Positions 1-9,246 of a DNA stretch of 64,000 nucleotides are shown here, in pieces. This DNA is from Negativicutes bacterium (GTDB lineage Bacteria > Bacillota > Negativicutes > Anaeromusales > Anaeromusaceae). Every line of letters starts with the position of its first letter. Within the stretch, counting starts at the first letter, position 1. The notes beneath the pieces are model-generated. The model did not search any database, was not told the DNA's origin, and saw only the letters and a program-made list of their open reading frames with translations. The stretch lies in contig SAAJ01000010.1 in assembly GCA_009929485.1 (NCBI GenBank), positions 20,904-84,903 of the forward strand. The letters run 5' to 3'. A program made the position numbers and the translations under genes.

Positions 1-375
1 ATTTTGCAAGCCTTTCTAAATCATCAAGATGAACATCTTTGCGCGGAAGACGTCCATCAAATCGTGCGCCGCGAAGCGCCGGAGATCGGTTTGGCTACTG
101 TTTATCGTACGCTGGATCTGCTGAGCGAACTGGATCTGCTGCAGAAAATGGACTTTGGCGATGGCCGCAGCCGCTATGAAATCAATGGGCCGGACACCGG
201 ACATCATCACCATCATTTGATCTGTGTTTCCTGCGGCAAAGTAAAGGAATTTGAAGACGATCTTCTGGATTCTTTAGAAGCGGTCATTTCAGAACGCAGC
301 AAGTTTCAAATTGTTGACCATCAGGTCAAGTTTTACGGTTATTGTCAGGAGTGCCAGAAAAAGAATGATGCTTGA
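1..375 (+). CDS. Fur-family metal-dependent regulator (5' truncated by window edge)
   Basis: The gene runs in from outside the window; 124 residues up to the stop are visible. They hold the later part of the winged helix (VYRTLDLLSELDLL) and the C-terminal dimerisation half. Typical Fur/PerR metal ligands are present: an HHHHH run followed by CVSCGK, and a terminal CQECQ that would complete a structural Cys4 zinc site. Family role: represses metal-uptake or peroxide genes when bound to Fe, Zn or Mn. Whether this is Fur, Zur or PerR cannot be decided from this fragment. Its last codons overlap the start of hemZ, so the two are probably cotranscribed. Confidence 0.9.
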   Translation: MLQAFLNHQDEHLCAEDVHQIVRREAPEIGLATVYRTLDLLSELDLLQKMDFGDGRSRYEINGPDTGHHHHHLICVSCGKVKEFEDDLLDSLEAVISERSKFQIVDHQVKFYGYCQECQKKNDA

Positions 376-1837
376 TGGATATATTCGTACAACAGCAGAC
401 CAAGGAGATGACCGCGCCGTACAGGATGTAATGAGCCTGTACGGTATTCCTCTTGTTAAGGAAACTACTGCCAACACCTTGGTCGTAGGCAGCGAGCTGT
501 TGCCGGATCGGGTGGTTACGTCCCTTGCCTGGCAAGGAAAAACGTGGCAAGAGACGCATGAAATCGTCATTTTTCATGCGCAAGATCAGGCTGCGCCTGG
601 GCGGGTGGTGCGGCGCAATCTGGCTTTATTGCTGGAGCAGGCCGTACAGCTTCCTCGCAGTTCGTGGGGGATACTGCGAGGCGTTCGGCCGGGGAAAATA
701 GTCCGGCGTCTCTTCGATGAAGGATATACCAAGGCGGATATTGCTGCGGTTTTCGAACAAGAATACTTGGCAGCGCCGGAAAAAGCGGCTCTGCTGCTGG
801 AAATAGCCCTGCGGCAGCGAGATATTCTGCCGCCGGAAACACCCCGCTCTGTTGGGGTATATGTGGGGATTCCTTTTTGTCCCAGCCGCTGCTTATACTG
901 TTCGTTTCCTTCGTTTGTATTACCGCCCCAAGAGAAGCTGCAGATTTTTATGCAAGCCCTTAAGGCGGATATTGTGAGCGCCGGCCATCTTTTGCGTCAG
1001 CAGCTCTTGCAGATGGAGACCCTCTATATCGGCGGCGGTACGCCGACAAGTCTGCCAGCCAAGGAACTAGAGCAGCTTCTTTCTTGGATCCAGGAGTACT
1101 TGGGCAGGCCGAAGCTAGGGGAGTGGACGGTGGAAGCAGGACGCCCGGACAGTCTGAATGCAGAGAAGATTGCCGTGCTCAAAGGCTTTCCAATTTCGCG
1201 TTTGAGCTTAAATCCGCAATCAATGCAGGAAAAAACGCTGCAAAGGATTGGACGGAAGCATAGTGTACAGGATATAATAGAAATGTTCGCCTCTTTGCGG
1301 CAAAACGGTTTTAGCAATATAAACATGGATATTATTCTGGGTTTGCCTGGTGAAACGCCAGCTGATGTGCAGCATACGCTGCGGGAAATCGCTAAGCTTT
1401 CCCCAGAAAGCCTGACGGTTCATACATTGGCTCTTAAGCGGGGATCCGCGTTGGCGGAAAAGCTGCTTTTGCAGGAAGAAGTACCGTTGCCTGACGCCGC
1501 TGCGGTGGCGGAGATGATTGAAGCCTCGAAAAATGGCGCTAGAGCGATGGGGATGGCGCCATACTATCTTTATCGCCAAAAGCAGATGGCAGGCCAGTTT
1601 GAAAATATCGGCTACGCCAAAGAGGGACGCGAATGCGCTTATAACATTCGCGTTATTGAAGAACGCCAGAGCATCTTGGGAATTGGCCCTCATGCAACAA
1701 GTAAAATTGTTGAACCAGACGGTTATCGACTGCATAATTGTTATCATGCCAAGCAGGTAGACTGCTACATACGCGATATCGATCGCTACATTGCAAACCG
1801 TGAAGACGCATTTAGGCGTTTTGCGGGAAGGGAGTGA
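368..1837 (+). CDS. hemZ: HemZ-type radical SAM coproporphyrinogen dehydrogenase-like protein
   Basis: 489 residues. An N-terminal non-catalytic domain of about 160 residues precedes a radical SAM core with the CxxxCxxC cluster motif CPSRCLYC at Cys171, Cys175 and Cys178, followed by YIGGGTPTSL. This layout is that of the HemZ branch of the HemN family, which in anaerobes is annotated as oxygen-independent coproporphyrinogen III oxidase; biochemical function in this branch is less certain than for HemN. The ATG at 368 overlaps the Fur-family stop by 8 bases. An upstream in-frame ATG at 311 would lie deep in the preceding gene and is not favoured; ATG at 365 is an equal alternative. Confidence 0.85.
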   Translation: MLDGYIRTTADQGDDRAVQDVMSLYGIPLVKETTANTLVVGSELLPDRVVTSLAWQGKTWQETHEIVIFHAQDQAAPGRVVRRNLALLLEQAVQLPRSSWGILRGVRPGKIVRRLFDEGYTKADIAAVFEQEYLAAPEKAALLLEIALRQRDILPPETPRSVGVYVGIPFCPSRCLYCSFPSFVLPPQEKLQIFMQALKADIVSAGHLLRQQLLQMETLYIGGGTPTSLPAKELEQLLSWIQEYLGRPKLGEWTVEAGRPDSLNAEKIAVLKGFPISRLSLNPQSMQEKTLQRIGRKHSVQDIIEMFASLRQNGFSNINMDIILGLPGETPADVQHTLREIAKLSPESLTVHTLALKRGSALAEKLLLQEEVPLPDAAAVAEMIEASKNGARAMGMAPYYLYRQKQMAGQFENIGYAKEGRECAYNIRVIEERQSILGIGPHATSKIVEPDGYRLHNCYHAKQVDCYIRDIDRYIANREDAFRRFAGRE

Positions 1838-1842
1838 CCAAT

Positions 1843-3111
1843 TTGCTGACAAGCGCACCTCGAGGTACTAAAGACATTTTGCCTGCAGCCAGCGCGCAAT
1901 GGCAAAAGCTAGAGAAAACCATCCGCCAGCTGTGCAGCCGTTTTGGCTACCAGGAAATTCGCACACCTGTTTTCGAACATACAGAGCTGTTCATTCGGGG
2001 TATTGGCGAGACCACCGATGTGGTGGAAAAAGAAATGTATACCTTTACTGACCGCGGCGAACGCAGCCTGACTTTGCGTCCGGAAAATACGGCTTCCGTC
2101 GTGCGGGCGTATCTGGAAAACAAATTGTATGGTGAAGCTGAACAGCCCACCAAACTGTTTTACATGGGTCCTATGTTTCGCTATGACCGTCCGCAAGCAG
2201 GCCGTTATCGCCAATTTCATCAATTTGGCGTAGAAGTCCTCGGCGCAGCAGCGCCAACGGTGGATGCAGAAGCTATTGCGTTAGCTATCCAGCTTTTCCA
2301 AGGACTGGGACTTACAGAACTCACTTTATTCATTAATTCCGTGGGCTGCCCGACATGCCGGCCTGCTTATCGGGAGCAACTGCAGAACTATTTGCGGCCG
2401 CAGTTGGATTCACTGTGCCCGGACTGCAAAAGCCGCTTTGACCGCAATCCGATGCGCATTCTGGACTGCAAAAGCGAAGCTTGCCGCCAGGCCAGCCAAG
2501 GAGCGCCGCAGATGCTGGATTGCCTCTGCGAAGAATGCCATGACCATTTTGCCGGTCTAAAAGCGTTGCTGGATGCTGCTGAGATTCCGTACAGTATCAA
2601 CACCAATCTGGTGCGCGGCCTGGATTATTACACCAAAACCGCTTTTGAAATTCAGTACGCTCCTTTGGGCGCGCAAAGCGCCGTCTGCGGCGGCGGCCGC
2701 TATGACGGACTTGTAGCCCAATGCGGCGGTCCGGATACTCCTGGTATCGGCTTTGCTGTCGGCTTGGAACGTTTGCTGCTGGCGTTGGAAAAGCAGGAAC
2801 TGCTTCCAGCTGCAACTCGCTGCAGTGACGTGTTTATCGCTCCCTTGGGGAAAGAACAGACGCCGATGGCCTTTGCGCTGCTGTTGCAGCTGCGTAAAGA
2901 AGGTCTGACTGCGGACATGGATTTTCTGGGACGCAGCTTGAAGGCGCAGCTTAAACAGGCTAATCGCCAAAAGGCGCGCTTTGCGCTGCTGCTGGGCGAG
3001 GAAGAACAGGCCAATCAGCAAGTGCTGTTGAAGGATTTGGAAACCAGCGAACAACGCTTGGTAAATGCCCAGGAGGCAATTAACGCCATAAAAGAAGAGA
3101 TGGGGGAATAG
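1843..3111 (+). CDS. hisS: Histidyl-tRNA synthetase
   Basis: 422 residues, normal for bacterial HisRS. Class II motifs are visible: motif 2 region [20 protein letters not shown], the histidine-binding [12 protein letters not shown], and motif 3 near [15 protein letters not shown], then a C-terminal anticodon-binding domain (about 325-420). It charges tRNA-His in the cytoplasm. TTG at 1843 is chosen as start because GGAG at 1831-1834 lies 8 bases upstream; the GTG at 1834 would overlap that ribosome-binding site. A four-Cys stretch near residues 165-215 (CPTCRP, CPDC, CKSEAC, CEEC) suggests a zinc-binding insertion. It is followed closely by aspS, as in many Firmicutes. Confidence 0.96.
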   Translation: MLTSAPRGTKDILPAASAQWQKLEKTIRQLCSRFGYQEIRTPVFEHTELFIRGIGETTDVVEKEMYTFTDRGERSLTLRPENTASVVRAYLENKLYGEAEQPTKLFYMGPMFRYDRPQAGRYRQFHQFGVEVLGAAAPTVDAEAIALAIQLFQGLGLTELTLFINSVGCPTCRPAYREQLQNYLRPQLDSLCPDCKSRFDRNPMRILDCKSEACRQASQGAPQMLDCLCEECHDHFAGLKALLDAAEIPYSINTNLVRGLDYYTKTAFEIQYAPLGAQSAVCGGGRYDGLVAQCGGPDTPGIGFAVGLERLLLALEKQELLPAATRCSDVFIAPLGKEQTPMAFALLLQLRKEGLTADMDFLGRSLKAQLKQANRQKARFALLLGEEEQANQQVLLKDLETSEQRLVNAQEAINAIKEEMGE

Positions 3112-3115
3112 CAAG

Positions 3116-4906
3116 ATGTTAGATACAATGACAGGCTGGGTGCGCACACACAGCTGTAACGATTTACGGGCAGATCACCAGGGCCAGGAGGTTATTCTTT
3201 GCGGCTGGGCTGCTAGACGCCGCGATCACGGCGGCTTGATCTTCGTGGATCTTCGGGATCGCTCCGGCATGGTTCAGCTGGTTTTTGCTCCGGAAGTGGG
3301 CGAAGAGGCTTTTCGCAAAGCGGAAACCGTGCGTTCCGAGTTCGTTTTAGCGATAAAAGGCGAAGTGCGCAGCCGCGACGCTGCTACGGTAAATTCCAAC
3401 ATGGACACCGGCGCTGTTGAAGTATTCTGCCGGGAATTGCGCATTCTCAATGCCGCTAAAACGCCGCCGTTCTACATCCAAGATGATGTGGACGTTGATG
3501 AAATGGTGCGTTTGAAATATCGTTATTTGGATCTGCGTCGGCCGGAAATGCAGCGTAACCTAATGTTGCGTCATCGCGTGACCAAAGCCATGCGCGACTT
3601 TTTTGACAATCAGGGCTTTTGCGAAGTGGAAACGCCCATGTTGACGAAAAGCTCTCCTGAAGGCGCGCGTGACTATCTTGTGCCTAGCCGCGTGAATCCA
3701 GGTCGCTTCTATGCGTTGCCGCAGTCTCCGCAGTTGTTCAAACAGCTGCTGATGGTAGCGGGCATGGAAAAGTACTTCCAGATCGTACGCTGCTTCCGCG
3801 ATGAAGATTTGCGCGCTGATCGTCAGCCGGAATTTACTCAGTTGGACGTTGAGATGTCCTTTATTGATAGAGAACAAATTCTGTCGATGATGGAGCGTTT
3901 GGTAGCCCATCTTTTCGAAGAAGCCCTGGGTGAAACCATTGCTACTCCTATGCTGCGCATGACCTATGACGAGGCGATGAGCCGTTACGGTTCGGACAAG
4001 CCGGATTTGCGCTTTGAGATGGAACTTATTGATGTGTCCGAGGTTATCCGCGGTTCGAACTTCAAAGTGTTCGAAAGCGTGCTGCAAAACGGCGGACAGG
4101 TCAAAGCGATTAACGTCAAAGGCTATGCAGGCATTCCGCGGCGCGAACTGGACGGCTTGGTGGATTTTGTGGCTCCCTACGGCGCCAAAGGTCTGGCTTG
4201 GATGTGTTTCCAAGCAGACGGCATCAAATCGCCGATCGCCAAATTCTTCAGCGAAGACATGCTGGCTGAATTGGCTAAAGCTGCCGGCGCCGTCGAAGGC
4301 GATTTGCTGCTGATGGTAGCGGATAAACCCTCTGTTGTAGCCAATGCCTTGGGACATTTGCGTTTGGAAATGGCGAAACGTCTTAACTTGATTGACGAAA
4401 ACAAGTTGTGCTTCTTGTGGGTAGTTGACTTTCCGATGTTCGAGTACGATGAAGAAGAAAAACGCTGGGTGGCGATGCATCACCCCTTCACCTCGCCTCG
4501 GGACGAAGATATGGAATTCTTGGAAAGCGATCCAGGACGTATCTATGCGAAAGCCTACGACATGGTGCTCAACGGCACGGAAATCGGCGGCGGCAGCATC
4601 CGTATTTACCAACGTCCGATTCAGGAAAAGGTATTCAAAGCCATTGGCTTGACGCCGGAAGAAGCATATAGCAAATTCGGCTATCTCTTAGACGCTTTTG
4701 AGTACGGCACTCCGCCCCATGGCGGCATTGCATTTGGTTTGGACCGTCTGGTAATGCTTATGGCGAAACGTCCTTCCATCCGCGACGTTATTGCTTTCCC
4801 CAAAACGCAAAGCGCCAGCTGCGCTATGACGCAAGCGCCCAGTGACGTGTCTGAACGTCAGCTGCGGGAATTGCATATTAAGTCGACCGTTATTGCTAAA
4901 AGCTAA
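3116..4906 (+). CDS. aspS: Aspartyl-tRNA synthetase
   Basis: 596 residues, the length of bacterial-type AspRS with the GAD insertion. N-terminal OB-fold anticodon-binding domain ([20 protein letters not shown] near residue 30), class II motif 1/2 region ([40 protein letters not shown]) and C-terminal motif 3 ([12 protein letters not shown]). It charges tRNA-Asp; whether it also charges tRNA-Asn depends on whether the genome has AsnRS or GatCAB, which is not visible here. Four bases separate it from hisS, with GGGGGAA as ribosome-binding site inside the end of hisS. It is the last gene of the fur-hemZ-hisS-aspS run. Confidence 0.97.
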   Translation: MLDTMTGWVRTHSCNDLRADHQGQEVILCGWAARRRDHGGLIFVDLRDRSGMVQLVFAPEVGEEAFRKAETVRSEFVLAIKGEVRSRDAATVNSNMDTGAVEVFCRELRILNAAKTPPFYIQDDVDVDEMVRLKYRYLDLRRPEMQRNLMLRHRVTKAMRDFFDNQGFCEVETPMLTKSSPEGARDYLVPSRVNPGRFYALPQSPQLFKQLLMVAGMEKYFQIVRCFRDEDLRADRQPEFTQLDVEMSFIDREQILSMMERLVAHLFEEALGETIATPMLRMTYDEAMSRYGSDKPDLRFEMELIDVSEVIRGSNFKVFESVLQNGGQVKAINVKGYAGIPRRELDGLVDFVAPYGAKGLAWMCFQADGIKSPIAKFFSEDMLAELAKAAGAVEGDLLLMVADKPSVVANALGHLRLEMAKRLNLIDENKLCFLWVVDFPMFEYDEEEKRWVAMHHPFTSPRDEDMEFLESDPGRIYAKAYDMVLNGTEIGGGSIRIYQRPIQEKVFKAIGLTPEEAYSKFGYLLDAFEYGTPPHGGIAFGLDRLVMLMAKRPSIRDVIAFPKTQSASCAMTQAPSDVSERQLRELHIKSTVIAKS

Positions 4907-4956
4907 GGTTTCTTTTCTTTCAGCCAGGCTTCAAAGCGCAGAAAACCAGGCGACAC

Positions 4957-4985
4957 TTGTCAAATAGCGATAATTCTGCTATTAT
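4957..4985 (+). promoter_or_regulatory. Sigma-A promoter of the 6S-like RNA
   Basis: TTGTCA at 4957-4962, a 17-base spacer and TATTAT at 4980-4985. It predicts a transcript start near 4992, just before the UUAACCC strand of the 6S-like terminal stem. Confidence 0.75.
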
Positions 4986-4991
4986 GAAGTT

Positions 4992-5196
4992 GAAGAAAAG
5001 AGCAACACTCTTAACCCGACTGTGTGCGTATGCTGCCTGGTATGTTTTGAGCCAACACTTTTACGACGGGAGTCCGGTCTCTGAATAAGACGTGCAGGCC
5101 CTTTACGGGGATCCATTGATTTTTCAGGAGGGCACCCACCTGCTAACGCAGGTTCAAAACTAGTGGGCGAGACGGCATGGTGGGGTTAGTTTTTTC
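4992..5196 (+). ncRNA. ssrS: 6S-RNA-like non-coding RNA
   Basis: A 370-base gap after aspS has no ORF but holds a promoter, a structured segment and a terminator. The 5' UUAACCC (about 5011-5017) can pair with GGGGUUAG near 5182-5189 to form a closing stem. The 3' half contains CACCTGCTAACGCAGGTTCA, a small hairpin followed by a GGGC..GACGGCA stretch that resembles the conserved 3' side of 6S RNA. Family role: a long hairpin mimics an open promoter and sequesters sigma-70-type RNA polymerase in stationary phase. Length (about 200 nt) fits. The call rests on remembered family features and hand pairing, not on a covariance search. The exact 3' end may be the T-run at 5190-5196 or the terminator that follows. 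Confidence 0.65.
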
Positions 5197-5210
5197 ATAA
5201 CAATTTTTTA

Positions 5211-5237
5211 GACTCGACAATTTTGTCGAGTCTTTTT
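5211..5237 (+). terminator. Rho-independent terminator after the 6S-like RNA
   Basis: Perfect stem GACTCGACAA / TTGTCGAGTC followed by TTTTT. Confidence 0.85.
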
Positions 5238-5296
5238 ACCTATTATGAGAGCTCTATGTTGTGTTTTCTTAGATCATGCAGGAGGCTTCTTTAACT

Positions 5297-6013
5297 ATGC
5301 ATCGTTTTTCACGCACCGAAATGCTTATAGGTTCTCAAGGATTACAGACCTTGCAAAATTCCGCTGTGGCCGTTTTTGGCGTCGGCGGCGTTGGCTCCTT
5401 TGCGGTAGAAGCCTTGGCGCGAGCAGGGATTGGTCAACTGACGTTAATTGATCATGATGTGGTTAGCCTAACGAATTTAAACCGACAGCTGCCGGCTTTA
5501 TCAAGCACCATCGGGCTGCCTAAAGCCGCCGTGCTGAAAGAGCGAATTTTGGATATTAACCCGGATTGTCAAGTGGAAGTCATTCTAGAAGCCTATGGAG
5601 AAGAAAAAGGAGACTGGCTGCGGCCTGAACGTTGGAATTTCATTGTGGATGCCATCGATTCAATGGATGCTAAAATTGATTTGCTTGTCCGCGCCCATCG
5701 TCTCGGCATACCCATTGTCTCGAGCATGGGCGCAGGCAATAAGCTGGACCCTGAGGCTTTTCATATTGTAGATATTGCTAAAACCCACACTTGCCCTATG
5801 GCCAGAAACGTCAGACGTCTTTTGAAACAAGCAGGAATCACTAAAGGAATTCCTGTGGTGTTTTCTACGGAAAAGCCCTTTGCTTCGGCTGACGCCGAGC
5901 CGGAAGAAGCCCATTTGCGCCGCCAGGTGCCGGGAAGCATTTCCTTTGTTCCCTCTACGGCGGGGCTGTTATTAGCCGGCTATGTTGTGCGTTCCTTGCT
6001 GCGTTTAGCATAG
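5297..6013 (+). CDS. tcdA: TcdA-type tRNA threonylcarbamoyladenosine dehydratase (ThiF/E1-like)
   Basis: 238 residues. An E1-like nucleotide-binding fold starts with GVGGVGS at residues 28-34, then LIDHDVV and NLNRQ, the ATP-binding signatures of the ThiF/MoeB/TcdA superfamily. SSMGAGNK and the length match the TcdA (YgdL) branch, which converts t6A37 of ANN-decoding tRNAs to its cyclic form using ATP. The conserved tail CPMARNVRRLL is also typical. GGAGG at 5281-5285 sits 11 bases before the ATG at 5297; the earlier ATG at 5276 precedes that Shine-Dalgarno and is rejected. rarA follows after 20 bases. Confidence 0.85.
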   Translation: MHRFSRTEMLIGSQGLQTLQNSAVAVFGVGGVGSFAVEALARAGIGQLTLIDHDVVSLTNLNRQLPALSSTIGLPKAAVLKERILDINPDCQVEVILEAYGEEKGDWLRPERWNFIVDAIDSMDAKIDLLVRAHRLGIPIVSSMGAGNKLDPEAFHIVDIAKTHTCPMARNVRRLLKQAGITKGIPVVFSTEKPFASADAEPEEAHLRRQVPGSISFVPSTAGLLLAGYVVRSLLRLA

Positions 6014-6033
6014 GAACAAAGGAGGCTGTTATT

Positions 6034-7365
6034 TTGGATTTGTTTTCATTGGCTGAAGAGAAGAACACGAACCGCAAACCACTCGCCGTGCGCATGCGCC
6101 CGCAAAAGCTATCTGAACTGGCAGGGCAGGAGCATCTTCTTAGTCCCGACTCTTTTCTGCGGCGTATGATTCAGGCGGATACGCTGCCCAGCCTGGTTTT
6201 GTACGGTCCCTCCGGTACAGGAAAGACGACATTGGCGGAACTGATCGCCACTACTACCGGAGCGGTTTTTGAGCGCCTGAACGCGGTAACTGCGGGCACG
6301 GCGGATTTGCGCAAAGAACTGGCGGCAGCGCAGGAACGACGCCAGCTCTATGGCAAAGCTACCATTCTTTTTGTCGATGAGTTTCATCGTTTTAACAAAG
6401 CCCAGCAGGATGTGCTGCTGCCTTATGTAGAGGATGGGCGGATTACGCTGATCGGCGCCACGACGGAAAACCCTTATTTTGAAATTAACGGGCCCTTGCT
6501 TTCGCGCATGCGGGTTTTGCGTCTGAAGCCGTTGACTCCGCAACAACTGGAAGCTCTGCTTAAGCGGGCCCTGGAAGATAAAGAGCGCGGTTTGGGCAAA
6601 AGACATTTGCAGGCGGAAGCTTCTCTTTGGAGCGGTATTACCGGCTTAGCCGGCGGCGACGCACGTACCGCCTTGAATCTTCTGGAGCAATGCGCCGCCA
6701 TGGTGGAAGATGAGGCAACGCTGAATTTGGCGGTGTTAGAAAAAGTTGCCGACGAAAAGCTGCAGCGTTTTGACAAAAACGGCGACGCTCATTACGATAC
6801 AGTATCCGCGTTTATTAAGAGTATGCGAGGCTCCGATCCAGATGCGGCAGTACATTATTTGGCCCGGCTGTTGGCTGCAGGGGAGGATTTGCAATTTATT
6901 GCGCGGCGCATCGTAATTTGTGCGGCCGAAGACGTGGGCAACGCCGATCCCCGGGCGCTGGTACTGGCTATGGCGGCGGCTGAGGCGGCCCGTTTTGTAG
7001 GCTTGCCGGAAGCGCGCATTCCTTTGGCTCAGGCGGTCGTCTATATTGCGACGGCGCCCAAAAGCAATGCCTCTTATCTGGCTATTGACGCAGCCTTAGG
7101 AGATGTGCGTCATCAGGAATGCGGCAGCGTTCCGCTGCATCTACGAGACGCTCATTATCGCGGCGCCGCCCATTTTGGTCATGGCGCGGAGTATCGCTAT
7201 AGCCACGATTTCCCCGGCCATTGGGTAGATCAAGAGTACTTGCCGGAGCCGCTGCAAGGCCGGCGTTACTATGAAGCCGCTCTGGGACCGGAAAAGACGC
7301 GCTGGGACGAGACAAAACGCCGTCAAGGGCGGGCCGAGGGGACCGGAACAAGAGTAACGGAGTAA
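6034..7365 (+). CDS. rarA: RarA/MgsA AAA+ recombination factor
   Basis: 443 residues, family length. Walker A GPSGTGKTT at 58-66 and Walker B FVDEFHRFNKAQQD near 112-125 with sensor region GATTENPYFEING, followed by the C-terminal tetramerisation domain (PKSNASYLAIDAALGDV; RYSHDFPGHWVDQEYLPE). RarA acts at stalled replication forks with RecA, SSB and the replisome. The start is a TTG behind AAAGGAGG. The tail after about residue 425 is charged and low in complexity, and the last codons overlap a copy of the dispersed GGAGTA repeat (7348-7378), so the C-terminus may have been altered by that repeat. Confidence 0.95.
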   Translation: MDLFSLAEEKNTNRKPLAVRMRPQKLSELAGQEHLLSPDSFLRRMIQADTLPSLVLYGPSGTGKTTLAELIATTTGAVFERLNAVTAGTADLRKELAAAQERRQLYGKATILFVDEFHRFNKAQQDVLLPYVEDGRITLIGATTENPYFEINGPLLSRMRVLRLKPLTPQQLEALLKRALEDKERGLGKRHLQAEASLWSGITGLAGGDARTALNLLEQCAAMVEDEATLNLAVLEKVADEKLQRFDKNGDAHYDTVSAFIKSMRGSDPDAAVHYLARLLAAGEDLQFIARRIVICAAEDVGNADPRALVLAMAAAEAARFVGLPEARIPLAQAVVYIATAPKSNASYLAIDAALGDVRHQECGSVPLHLRDAHYRGAAHFGHGAEYRYSHDFPGHWVDQEYLPEPLQGRRYYEAALGPEKTRWDETKRRQGRAEGTGTRVTE

Positions 7366-7378
7366 CAGAGGGATACGA
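7348..7378 (+). repeat. GGAGTA-type purine-rich repeat, copy 1
   Basis: ACAAGAGTAACGGAGTAACA followed by GAGGGATACG. It matches copies at 10746, 29746, 29857 (minus strand) and 55350, and overlaps the 3' end of rarA. Confidence 0.55.
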
Positions 7379-7423
7379 AATAATAAGGAATAGTTGCAAA
7401 AGATAAACCTGACTTAGCTTTAA

Positions 7424-7452
7424 AACAACCTCAGATTGGGGTTGTTTTTTTT
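7424..7452 (+). terminator. Terminator after rarA
   Basis: Inverted repeat AACAACCTC / GGGGTTGTT (one mismatch) followed by a run of T. The T-run overlaps the -35 of the predicted iscR promoter. Confidence 0.75.
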
Positions 7453-7470
7453 CTTGTTATTTGCTATAGT
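7442..7470 (+). promoter_or_regulatory. Probable sigma-A promoter of iscR
   Basis: TTGTTT at 7442-7447, a 17-base spacer, TATAGT at 7465-7470. About 50 bases before the iscR start. IscR normally represses its own operon, so a site near here is expected; none was recognised with confidence. Confidence 0.5.
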
Positions 7471-7519
7471 AAAAGCAAATAAAACCAATCGTATTAGTCG
7501 GAAAAGAAAGGGGATTGCC

Positions 7520-7963
7520 GTGAAGCTATCAACCAAAGGACGTTATGGCGTATCCGCCATGTACGATTTAGCCGTTCATTACGGTCAGGGGCCCATTTCT
7601 TTAAAAAATGTCGCACAGCGTCAAGAAATCTCCGAGCATTACCTGGAGCAGCTGATGGGGACTTTGCGCAAAGCCGGCTTCGTTAAAAGCGTTCGCGGCG
7701 CACAAGGCGGTTACAGCTTAACCAAGACGCCCGAAGAAATTTCGGTAGGCGATATTATCCGCGTGATGGAAGGGCCTATTGCTCCTGTAGACTGTTTGCT
7801 CTCAGGCAAAGAGGATAACAAATACTGTACTAAAGCCTGTACTTGCGTCACCCGCGGCGTATGGGCTAAAGTTGGAGACAGCATTACGCAGGTGTTGGAT
7901 TCCATCACTTTGCAAGATTTGTGCAACCAGGTGGAAAATGAGGCAGGAAAACCGCAGCTTTAA
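7520..7963 (+). CDS. iscR: Rrf2-family Fe-S cluster regulator IscR
   Basis: 147 residues with the Rrf2 winged helix (MKLSTKGRYGVSAMYDLA at the N-terminus, helix near SEHYLEQLMGTLRKAG) and a cysteine group at Cys92, Cys103, Cys107 and Cys109, fitting a bound [2Fe-2S] or [4Fe-4S] cluster. Holo-IscR typically represses the isc genes; apo-IscR is relieved under iron or sulphur stress. GTG at 7520 lies behind AAAGGGGA; the upstream in-frame extension starts inside the rarA terminator and is rejected. It heads iscR-iscS-iscU-mnmA, so self-regulation of that operon is the natural inference. Confidence 0.92.
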   Translation: MKLSTKGRYGVSAMYDLAVHYGQGPISLKNVAQRQEISEHYLEQLMGTLRKAGFVKSVRGAQGGYSLTKTPEEISVGDIIRVMEGPIAPVDCLLSGKEDNKYCTKACTCVTRGVWAKVGDSITQVLDSITLQDLCNQVENEAGKPQL

Positions 7964-8010
7964 CCTGCGGCTTCATAGGGGAAGGAAAATAAAGGGGAGG
8001 CTTTATTCAC

Positions 8011-9216
8011 ATGAAACAGGTATATTTGGATCATTCTGCAACAACACAGGCTCTGCCGGAAGTGGCAAAACTTGTAAGTCATTATATGACCGAAGACTTT
8101 GGTAATGCATCCAGCGTACATGCTTTTGGTCGTACGGCGCGGCAGGCTGTTGACGAAGGCCGTCAGCAGGTAGCGGCCCTGATTAACGCCCAGCCTGGAG
8201 AAATCTTCTTCACCAGCGGCGGTACTGAGTCTGACAACTTGGCCATTAAAGGCATTGCTTCAGCTAATCGCAAAAAAGGCAATCATATCATTACTACGGC
8301 TATTGAACATCATGCCATTTTGCATCCTTGTGAATATCTGGAAAAACAAGGCTTCCAGGTTACCTACCTGCCTGTGGACGAGTACGGCATGATCCGTTTA
8401 GAGGATTTGCAGCAGGCCATTACGCCGCAAACCATCTTGATTAGCGTTATGTTCGCCAATAACGAAGTAGGAACCATTCAACCAATTCGTGAAATTGGTA
8501 AAATCGCTCGCGAAAAAGGGATTATTTTTCACACTGACGCGGTACAGGCTACAGGCAATGTGCCCATTGACGTGGTTGATATGAATATTGACCTGCTGAC
8601 CTTGTCGGGGCACAAACTGCATGGTCCCAAAGGCATCGGCGCTCTCTTTATCCGACGCGGCGTCCGTATTGACGCGGTACAGCACGGCGGCGGTCAAGAA
8701 CGCAAACTGCGTCCCGGAACGGAAAATGTCCCCGGCATTGCCGGCTTAGGTAAAGCTGCGGAAGCAGCAAAAGAGGAAATGGCGGACAAAGTGGCTCGGA
8801 TTACGGCTCTGCGTGATCGCTTAATGCGCGGCATTGAAGAACGCATTCCTGAAATCAAGCTGAACGGCCATCCGACACAGCGCATGCCTGGTAATGTTAA
8901 TTATAGCTTCCGCTATGTAGAAGGTGAATCCTTGCTGCTGAGCTTGGATATGAAGGGAATTGCCGCTTCCAGCGGTTCTGCTTGTACTTCCGGCTCCCTG
9001 GATCCGTCCCATGTGCTTTTAGCGATGGGGTTGAGTCACGAAATTGCTCACGGTTCGCTACGGCTGACTTTGGGCAGAGGCACTACGGAAGAAGATATCG
9101 ATTATGTTTTGGAAGTATTGCCGCCGATCATTGAACGCCTGCGCAGCATGTCCCCCTTGGCGGCTAATGCGGGCGCCATGTTGGAAAGCAATCCTTGCCA
9201 AAATTGTCGCTCCTAA
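8011..9216 (+). CDS. iscS: Cysteine desulfurase (IscS/NifS)
   Basis: 401 residues, PLP fold type I. The PLP lysine is Lys202 in TLSGHKLHGPKG and the persulfide cysteine is Cys325 in SSGSACTSGSLDPSHVLLAM, the long active-site loop of group I (IscS/NifS) enzymes. It removes sulphur from cysteine and passes it to IscU for cluster building and, through relay, to MnmA for tRNA thiolation; both partners are the next two genes. A short Cys-containing tail (NPCQNCRS) ends the protein and is of unknown importance. RBS AAAGGGGAGG. Confidence 0.96.
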   Translation: MKQVYLDHSATTQALPEVAKLVSHYMTEDFGNASSVHAFGRTARQAVDEGRQQVAALINAQPGEIFFTSGGTESDNLAIKGIASANRKKGNHIITTAIEHHAILHPCEYLEKQGFQVTYLPVDEYGMIRLEDLQQAITPQTILISVMFANNEVGTIQPIREIGKIAREKGIIFHTDAVQATGNVPIDVVDMNIDLLTLSGHKLHGPKGIGALFIRRGVRIDAVQHGGGQERKLRPGTENVPGIAGLGKAAEAAKEEMADKVARITALRDRLMRGIEERIPEIKLNGHPTQRMPGNVNYSFRYVEGESLLLSLDMKGIAASSGSACTSGSLDPSHVLLAMGLSHEIAHGSLRLTLGRGTTEEDIDYVLEVLPPIIERLRSMSPLAANAGAMLESNPCQNCRS

Positions 9217-9246
9217 TGTGTTTTACCTTGAAAGGAGAATTGAATT

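Noticed and set aside
3560..4612. 350-residue minus-strand open frame
   Set aside because: It lies wholly inside aspS, antisense to clear catalytic motifs, and has no Shine-Dalgarno; a frame shadow.
4992..5196. Signal recognition particle RNA or tmRNA in the gap after aspS
   Set aside because: No GGAAGCAGCC-type SRP loop and no tRNA-like ends or tag reading frame were found.
7436..7519. Longer N-terminus for iscR
   Set aside because: The extra residues begin inside the rarA terminator T-run and upstream of the promoter -10; GTG 7520 matches the family start.
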